From Microbacterium sp. (GTDB taxonomy: Bacteria > Actinomycetota > Actinomycetes > Actinomycetales > Microbacteriaceae), in assembly GCA_003248845.1 (NCBI GenBank), contig QFPD01000054.1, positions 1 to 11,912 on the forward strand: DNA of 11,912 bases. The letters run 5' to 3'. Position numbers and translations under genes: made by a program. The notes below the pieces were generated by a model that was not told the DNA's origin, searched no databases, and saw only the letters and a list, made by a program, of their open reading frames with translations. Shown here piece after piece: positions 7,373 through 11,912 of the stretch (positions are counted from its first letter, which is position 1; every line of letters begins with the position of its first letter).

Positions 7373-9039
7373 GCCGTCACCCCCGACTGCTGCTGCTGCT
7401 CCTGCTGCTCCGAGAGCGGACCGGCGTCGCGCGGTGCCTGGTCGGGCGAGGCCTGCGCGTCGTAGATGATCGGGATCGCCTGCGTGACGGATGCCTGATC
7501 GGCGACCAGCCCCGCAAGTCCTCCCGGCTCGTGCGGACCCCGGACGCTCCGCTGCGGCGCGTCGCCGCCGACGATCCAGGTGTCCTTCGAGCCGCCGCCC
7601 TGCGACGAGTTCACGACGAGCTGACCCTCCGGCAGGGCGACCCGGGTGAGGCCGCCCGGCAGCACCCAGATGTCGTCGCCGCTGTTGACGGCGAAGGGCC
7701 GCAGGTCGGCGTGCCGGGGACGCATGCCGTCCTCCACGAGTGTCGGGATGGTTGAGAGCATGACCACGGGCTGGGCGATCCACCCTCGCGGATCCTTGAT
7801 GAGCTTCTTCCGCAGCTTCTCGAGTTCGGCGGGCGAGGCATCCGGTCCGACGACGAGCCCCTTGCCGCCGGAGCCGTCGACGGGCTTGACGACGAGCTCG
7901 TGCAGCCGGTCCAGCACCTCTTCGAGCGCCGCCGGCTCTTCGAGGCGCCACGTGTCGACGTTGCCGAGCAGCGGTTCCTCGGAGAGGTAGTACCGGATGA
8001 GATCCGGAACGTACGTGTAGAGCAGCTTGTCGTCGGCGACGCCGTTTCCGACCGCGTTCGCGATCGTGACGTTGCCCAGCCGTGCGGCGAGCATGAGTCC
8101 GGGCGCGCCGAGCATCGAGTCGGCGCGGAACTGCAGCGGATCGAGGAAGTCGTCGTCGACGCGACGGTAGATGACATCCACCCGCTTGGGACCGCGCGTC
8201 GTGCGCATGAACACCTTGCCGCCCAGGCACTGCAGGTCGCGCCCCTCGACGAGTTCGACGCCCATGAGGCGGGCGAGCAGCGTGTGCTCGAAATAGGCCG
8301 AGTTGTAGACGCCGGGCGTGAGGACCACGACGTTCGGGTCTTCGACGCCGGGAGGGGCCGAGTTGCGCAGGGCGTGCAGCAGCTTGTTCGGGTAGTCGCC
8401 GACCGGCTGCACCCGCATCGAGTGGAAGAGCTCGGGCAGCGTCTGCGCCATGACGCGTCGGTTCGAGATCACGTAGCTGACGCCCGACGGCACGCGCACG
8501 TTGTCTTCGAGCACGCGCATCTCACCGTGTTCGTCGCGGATCAGGTCGATGCCGGCGACCTGGATGCGCACGCCGTTGGCGGAGTGGATGCCGGCCGCCT
8601 GCCGATAGAAGTACTGCGACGATGCGATGAGAGCGGCCGGGAGCACGCCGTCACGCACGCAGTACTGGTGACCGTAGGCGTCGTCGAGGAACGCCTCGAG
8701 CGCGCGCACCCGCTGCTTGACGCCCGCCTCGACGCGCGACCACTCGTCGAAGTCGATGATCCGGGGCACCGCGTCCAGAGGGAAGGGCCGCTCCTCACCC
8801 GCGAAGTCGAAGGTCACGCCCTGCGCGAGGTACGAGCTCGCGAGGGATTCGGTGCGGCCTCGCAGTTCTTCCTGCGTGAGCTGCGCGAGCGTCTGATAGA
8901 GCTCTCGATACGCCGCGCGGGACGGCGCCGCCTGGCCCGCGTGCGCGGGATGCTCGAACATCTCGTCGAACGCGGGAACTCCCGACACCGTCTTGCGCGG
9001 CGCCAGCGTGGAGCCGTAGCCGTCGAACAGATCGCCCAT
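7366..9039 (-). CDS. Circularly permuted ATP-grasp protein (DUF404/DUF407, COG2308)
   Basis: This 557-residue protein is a predicted ATP-dependent carboxylate-amine ligase. The permuted order is visible: the acidic metal-binding segment LEDNVRVPSGVSYV (177-190) comes before the nucleotide-binding strand and glycine-rich loop ELVVKPVDGSGGKGLVVG (381-398). Other family blocks are VLTPGVYNSAYFEH (239-252), DVIYRRVDDDFLDP (288-301), ANAVGNGVADDK (327-338) and WIAQPVVMLSTIPT (420-433). It corresponds to M. tuberculosis Rv2411c, likewise followed by alpha-E and transglutaminase genes. The C-terminal 45 or so residues are low-complexity with a QQEQQQQ run and appear disordered. It is the first gene of the operon. 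No ribosome binding site precedes the ATG, but a -10-like TAGGCT sits at leaderless spacing. ATP-grasp activity is a family prediction; the substrate is unknown. Confidence 0.93.
   Translation of the reverse strand: MGDLFDGYGSTLAPRKTVSGVPAFDEMFEHPAHAGQAAPSRAAYRELYQTLAQLTQEELRGRTESLASSYLAQGVTFDFAGEERPFPLDAVPRIIDFDEWSRVEAGVKQRVRALEAFLDDAYGHQYCVRDGVLPAALIASSQYFYRQAAGIHSANGVRIQVAGIDLIRDEHGEMRVLEDNVRVPSGVSYVISNRRVMAQTLPELFHSMRVQPVGDYPNKLLHALRNSAPPGVEDPNVVVLTPGVYNSAYFEHTLLARLMGVELVEGRDLQCLGGKVFMRTTRGPKRVDVIYRRVDDDFLDPLQFRADSMLGAPGLMLAARLGNVTIANAVGNGVADDKLLYTYVPDLIRYYLSEEPLLGNVDTWRLEEPAALEEVLDRLHELVVKPVDGSGGKGLVVGPDASPAELEKLRKKLIKDPRGWIAQPVVMLSTIPTLVEDGMRPRHADLRPFAVNSGDDIWVLPGGLTRVALPEGQLVVNSSQGGGSKDTWIVGGDAPQRSVRGPHEPGGLAGLVADQASVTQAIPIIYDAQASPDQAPRDAGPLSEQQEQQQQSGVTAC
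7387..7410 (-). repeat. CAG-type triplet repeat in the ATP-grasp C-terminal tail
   Basis: On the plus strand this reads four CTG units, one CTC, two CTG, one CTC. On the coding strand it encodes E-QQ-E-QQQQ, a glutamine-rich tail just before the stop. It lies immediately upstream of the alpha-E start, so length changes here would alter only a probably disordered tail. Confidence 0.7.
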
Positions 9040-9045
9040 GCAGTG

Positions 9046-9051
9046 AGCCTA
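9046..9051 (-). promoter_or_regulatory. -10 element TAGGCT for a leaderless ATP-grasp operon transcript
   Basis: On the minus strand TAGGCT is followed by exactly six bases and then the ATG at 9039, so a transcript starting at the A of the ATG would have this hexamer at -12 to -7. It fits the actinobacterial TANNNT -10 pattern. I see no convincing -35 and no ribosome binding site, both consistent with a leaderless mRNA. Confidence 0.6.
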
Positions 9052-9066
9052 GTCGTGGGCGTGTTT

Positions 9067-9110
9067 CCGGAGTGTGTCGGGATGCCTCGGCACCGCGAGG
9101 TTCACACCGG
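9067..9110. repeat. Nested inverted repeats in the divergent ATP-grasp/molybdoenzyme promoter region
   Basis: The inner arms CCTCG (9085-9089) and CGAGG (9096-9100) enclose six bases. Outer arms CCGG plus TGTG (9067-9076, with two unpaired bases) match CACACCGG (9103-9110). The arrangement is centred between the two divergent promoters, so it could bind a shared regulator. Arms are short and GC-rich, so chance is possible. Confidence 0.3.
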
Positions 9111-9128
9111 ACGCTCACCCGGCGGCTC

Positions 9129-9134
9129 TAGGCT
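9129..9134 (+). promoter_or_regulatory. -10 element TAGGCT for a leaderless molybdoenzyme transcript
   Basis: TAGGCT is followed by exactly six bases and the GTG at 9141, placing it at -12 to -7 if transcription starts at the G of GTG. The same hexamer with the same spacing precedes the divergent ATP-grasp gene. No Shine-Dalgarno sequence precedes the GTG. Confidence 0.6.
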
Positions 9135-9140
9135 CCGCAC

Positions 9141-10694
9141 GTGGACACCGATGCACGCACCGCACCGGCGGGGCTGGGAGCCCTCGCAGGCGTCGCGGCG
9201 GTGATGCTCGGAGCGGGCCTCGGCGAGCTCACGGCACTCGCCATCACGCCATCGTCGAGCCCCGTCGCCTCGATCGGAGGCGCCCTGATCGACGCCGCCC
9301 CGGGCTGGGCCAAAGACGCCGCGATCTCCCTCTTCGGCACGAACGACAAGGCTGCCCTCCTCACGGGCATCGCGATCGTCCTGTGCGCGGTCGCCTGCAC
9401 CGCCGGATGGCTCGAATTGCGGCGACCGCCGGGGGGTCGCATCCTCGCCCTCGCCCTCGGCGCGATCGGCGTCGCGGCCGCCGTCACGCGCGCCCAGGCA
9501 TCCATCCTGTGGGCGCTCCCCTCGGTGGTCGCGGGCGTCGCAGCTGCGGTAGCCCTCGGCGCTCTCGCGCGACGTGCGCGCGGCGCCACCGGCACGGATG
9601 ACGCGACCGGGACGGATGCCGCGAGTGGCGCCGATCGCCGCACGTTCCTCGTCTGGTCCGGCGTCGCGACCGTCGCCGGAGCGCTCGCGCTCGTCGGCGG
9701 GGGTCTCGTGCGCGCGGGCAATCAGGCGGCATCCGCCGTGCGCAGCGCGATCCGCCTGCCGCAGCCCGTCGCTCCCGTCACGGTGTCCGCCGCCGCGGAA
9801 CTGGGTCTTCCCGGCCTCGCCGCGTACGTGACGCCGAACGATCGCTTCTACCGCATCGACACCGCGCTGGTCGTGCCCCAGATCGACCCCTCCGAATGGC
9901 GGCTGCGCATCCACGGCCTCGTCGCGCAGGAGGTGACGCTCACGTGGGACGAACTGCTCGCGCTCCCGCTCGAGGAGAGCGTCACGACCCTCGCGTGCGT
10001 ATCGAACGAGGTCGGCGGTGATCTCATCTCGAACGCGGTGTGGCTCGGCTACCCGATCAGAGAGCTCCTCGCCCGCGCGCAGCCGGCCGCGGAGGCGGAC
10101 ATGGTGCTCTCGTCGTCGATCGAGGGGTTCACGGCATCCACCCCTCTCGAAGCGCTCACCGACGACCGAGCGGCGATCCTCGCGGTCGGGATGAACGGCG
10201 AGCCCCTCCCCGCCGAACACGGCTTCCCGGTGCGGATGGTCGTGCCAGGACTGTATGGCTACGTTTCGGCGACCAAGTGGGTCGTCGATCTCGAGGTGAC
10301 GCGCTTCGCGGATCGCACGGCGTACTGGACCGACCGAGGCTGGTCGCCACTCGGTCCGGTCAAGCTGCAATCGCGCATCGACGTCCCCCGCGCGGGAACG
10401 CGTGTGGATGCCGGTGACACCGTCATCGCGGGCGTCGCCTGGCAGCAGCACGTCGGTGTCGCGGGGGTCGAGGTGCAGGTCGACGACGGCCCCTGGCAGA
10501 CGGCTGCTCTCGCGTCCGCGGTCTCAGGCGACACCTGGGTGCAGTGGTCGCTGGCATGGCGGGCGACGACCGGCATCCACACGATCCGCTGCCGCGCGGT
10601 CTCGGCGACGGGAGAGACGCAGACCGGCACAGTCGCGGGCGTCGTGCCCGACGGCGCGACCGGCTGGCACGAGGTGCGGGTCGAGGTCGGCTGA
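9141..10694 (+). CDS. Membrane-anchored sulfite-oxidase-family molybdopterin oxidoreductase
   Basis: The 517-residue protein has five predicted transmembrane helices (about 11-34, 70-90, 100-118, 121-143, 170-190) followed by an extracytoplasmic domain. That domain has the SUOX-type Mo-cofactor fold with the predicted Mo-ligating cysteine Cys286 in TLACVSNEVGG. Further family blocks are MNGEPLPAEHGFPVRMVVPG (351-370) and YGYVSATKWV (372-381), and an Ig-like Mo-co dimerisation domain follows from about 405 to the end. Before helix 5 is a twin-arginine motif, DRRTFLV (165-171), after a positively charged linker, so the folded Mo domain is probably exported by Tat after Sec inserts helices 1-4. 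The substrate is unknown; sulfite or an S-/N-oxide are family possibilities. No haem domain or redox partner gene is adjacent. The GTG start is supported by the leaderless -10 hexamer. Confidence 0.9.
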   Translation: MDTDARTAPAGLGALAGVAAVMLGAGLGELTALAITPSSSPVASIGGALIDAAPGWAKDAAISLFGTNDKAALLTGIAIVLCAVACTAGWLELRRPPGGRILALALGAIGVAAAVTRAQASILWALPSVVAGVAAAVALGALARRARGATGTDDATGTDAASGADRRTFLVWSGVATVAGALALVGGGLVRAGNQAASAVRSAIRLPQPVAPVTVSAAAELGLPGLAAYVTPNDRFYRIDTALVVPQIDPSEWRLRIHGLVAQEVTLTWDELLALPLEESVTTLACVSNEVGGDLISNAVWLGYPIRELLARAQPAAEADMVLSSSIEGFTASTPLEALTDDRAAILAVGMNGEPLPAEHGFPVRMVVPGLYGYVSATKWVVDLEVTRFADRTAYWTDRGWSPLGPVKLQSRIDVPRAGTRVDAGDTVIAGVAWQQHVGVAGVEVQVDDGPWQTAALASAVSGDTWVQWSLAWRATTGIHTIRCRAVSATGETQTGTVAGVVPDGATGWHEVRVEVG

Positions 10695-10711
10695 TCGCGC
10701 CGCGCTCAGCC
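10689..10711. terminator. Inverted repeat between convergent stops, candidate bidirectional terminator
   Basis: GGCTGA (10689-10694) and TCAGCC (10706-10711) are perfect arms around 11 bases of GC-rich sequence. The left arm ends in the molybdoenzyme TGA; the right arm begins with the rocD stop on the other strand. One symmetric hairpin could thus end both transcripts. No T-tract is present. Six-base arms make this suggestive rather than certain. Confidence 0.4.
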
Positions 10712-11912
10712 CGCGAGCACGAGCCGCAACTGCTCGACGGCCCAGTCCAGTTCCGTCGCGCGGACGACGAGCGGCGGAGCGATGCGGATCGTCTGCCCGT
10801 GCGTGTCTTTCACGAGCACGCCGCGGGCGAGGAGCTTCTCGGCGATCTCGCGACCCGTGCCGACCGCCGGATCGATGTCGACGCCCGCCCAGAGGCCCGC
10901 GACGCGGATGCCGGTGACGCCGGCGCCCACGAGAGCCTGCAGTGCCGCCTCGAGGTGCTCCCCGAGGGCGTGCGCGCGAGTCTGGAATTCGCCCGACGCG
11001 AGCATGTCGACGACCTGACGCCCGACGGCGCACGCGAGCGGATTGCCGCCGAAAGTGGATCCGTGCTCGCCGGGTCGGATGACCCCGAGAATGTCGGCGT
11101 TCGCGACGACCGCCGAGAGCGGCACGATGCCGCCGCCGAGCGCCTTGCCGAGCAGGTACACGTCGGGGACCACGTCCTCGCGGTCGCACGCGAACGTCGT
11201 GCCGACGCGCGCGAGGCCCGACTGGATCTCGTCGGCCATGAAGAGCACGTTCCGCTCGTCGCAGATCTCGCGGATGCGGCGCAGGTACCCCTCCGGCGGG
11301 ATCACGACGCCCGCCTCACCCTGGATCGGCTCGACGAGGAGGGCCGCCGTGTTCTCGTCGATCGCTCGGGCGAGGGCCTCGGCATCCCCGTACGGCACCG
11401 AGACGAAGCCGGGCGCGAAGGGGCCGAACCCGTCCCGCGCCTGCGGGTCGTCGCTGAAGCCCACGATCGTCGTCGTGCGACCGTGGAAGTTGCCGTCGGC
11501 GACGACGATCGTCGCCTGTCCCTCCGGCACGCCCTTGACGCGATACGCCCAGGCCCGCGCCACCTTGATGCCCGTCTCGACGGCTTCGGCGCCCGTGTTC
11601 ATGGGCAGCACCATGTCCTTGCCGCACAGCTCCGCAAGCGCCGCGGCGAACGGCCCGAGCTGGTCGTTGTGGAATGCCCGACTTGTGAGCGTCACGCGGC
11701 CGAGCTGCGCCGTCGCCGCAGCGATGAGGGCGGGATGCCGGTGCCCGAAGTTGAGAGCGGAGTAGGCCGAGAGGAGGTCGAGGTAGCGCTTGCCTTCGAC
11801 GTCCGTGACCCAGGCGCCCTCGCCGTGCGCGACCACGACGGGCAGCGGATGGTAGTTGCGCGCGAGGTGCGCGTCCTCCGCCGCGATGAGGGTGTCCGTG
11901 AGCGCGTCGGTC
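10706..11912 (-). CDS. rocD: Ornithine aminotransferase (ornithine-oxo-acid transaminase), 5' end outside window
   Basis: This PLP fold-type I class III aminotransferase converts ornithine and 2-oxoglutarate to glutamate semialdehyde and glutamate in arginine/ornithine catabolism. The reading frame runs open to the right edge, starting in frame with TDALTDTLIAAEDAHLARNY, so the start codon is missing and about 401 residues are visible. Diagnostic segments are HPLPVVVAHGEGAWVTDVEG near the visible N-terminus, LPMNTGAEAVETGIKVARAW, NFHGRTTTIVGFSDD, LVEPIQGEAGV, FMADEIQSGLARVG (cofactor Asp) and LLGKALGGG (PLP-binding lysine), then GEHGSTFGGNPLACAV. These fit RocD closely and better than acetylornithine or GABA aminotransferases. 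Typical RocD length is near 400, so only a few residues should be missing. It is convergent with the molybdoenzyme gene, 11 bases apart. Confidence 0.95.
   Translation of the reverse strand, partial: TDALTDTLIAAEDAHLARNYHPLPVVVAHGEGAWVTDVEGKRYLDLLSAYSALNFGHRHPALIAAATAQLGRVTLTSRAFHNDQLGPFAAALAELCGKDMVLPMNTGAEAVETGIKVARAWAYRVKGVPEGQATIVVADGNFHGRTTTIVGFSDDPQARDGFGPFAPGFVSVPYGDAEALARAIDENTAALLVEPIQGEAGVVIPPEGYLRRIREICDERNVLFMADEIQSGLARVGTTFACDREDVVPDVYLLGKALGGGIVPLSAVVANADILGVIRPGEHGSTFGGNPLACAVGRQVVDMLASGEFQTRAHALGEHLEAALQALVGAGVTGIRVAGLWAGVDIDPAVGTGREIAEKLLARGVLVKDTHGQTIRIAPPLVVRATELDWAVEQLRLVLAG

Noticed and set aside
9102..10451. Long open frame antisense to the molybdoenzyme gene (about 450 codons).
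   Set aside because: Its composition is rich in R, G, D and E without any family motif, as expected for the reverse strand of GC-rich coding DNA. The plus-strand frame has clear helices and the Mo-binding cysteine.

Overview
The window is very GC-rich DNA with densely packed, operon-arranged genes. Its gene families (accD1/accA1-type acyl-CoA carboxylase, CitE-like lyase, alpha-E/ATP-grasp/transglutaminase cassette, five-helix molybdoenzyme, RocD), GTG/TTG starts and apparently leaderless promoters all point to a high-GC actinobacterium. The repeated GGATGC/GCATCC hexamer makes me favour Microbacteriaceae, probably Microbacterium or a close relative. This placement is an inference; no marker gene for taxonomy is present. 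I see no tRNA, rRNA, CRISPR array, insertion sequence or phage gene.

Left part (1-5531): a MarR-family repressor gene (minus strand, ending in a nested inverted repeat at 1-54) is divergent from a four-gene plus-strand operon. The operon order is carboxyltransferase subunit of methylcrotonyl-CoA carboxylase (accD1), biotin carboxylase/biotin carrier subunit (accA1), MaoC-fold hydratase, CitE-like beta-hydroxyacyl-CoA lyase. The junctions overlap or touch (GTGA, ATGA, GTGA). Together these would take 3-methylcrotonyl-CoA through 3-methylglutaconyl-CoA and HMG-CoA to acetyl-CoA and acetoacetate, i.e. lower leucine degradation, possibly with itaconate/citramalyl-CoA breakdown as a second role. 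The gene order resembles the M. tuberculosis accD1-accA1-fadE19-Rv2499c-Rv2498c locus, but without the acyl-CoA dehydrogenase. The main anomaly is in accA1. About 26-27 codons are missing between the N-terminal domain and the ATP-binding loop, and the reading frame shifts at the junction near 2690, so the gene as written cannot make a working subunit.

Middle part (5562-9039, minus strand): a compact three-gene operon transcribed from 9039 leftwards, in the order circularly permuted ATP-grasp protein, alpha-E helical protein, transglutaminase-like protease/ligase. Neighbours overlap by 7 and 4 bases. This is the conserved cassette known from comparative genomics as a predicted peptide-bond-forming or amide-modifying system whose substrate is unresolved.

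Right part (9040-11912): a 101-base divergent intergenic region separates that operon from a membrane-anchored sulfite-oxidase-family molybdoenzyme. It has four N-terminal helices, then a twin-arginine motif before a fifth helix and an extracytoplasmic Mo domain. Both divergent genes have the same hexamer TAGGCT ending exactly 6 bases before the start codon, which is the geometry of leaderless transcripts. Convergent to the molybdoenzyme is ornithine aminotransferase (rocD), cut by the right edge of the window. The two stop codons lie in opposite arms of a short inverted repeat that may act as a bidirectional terminator.
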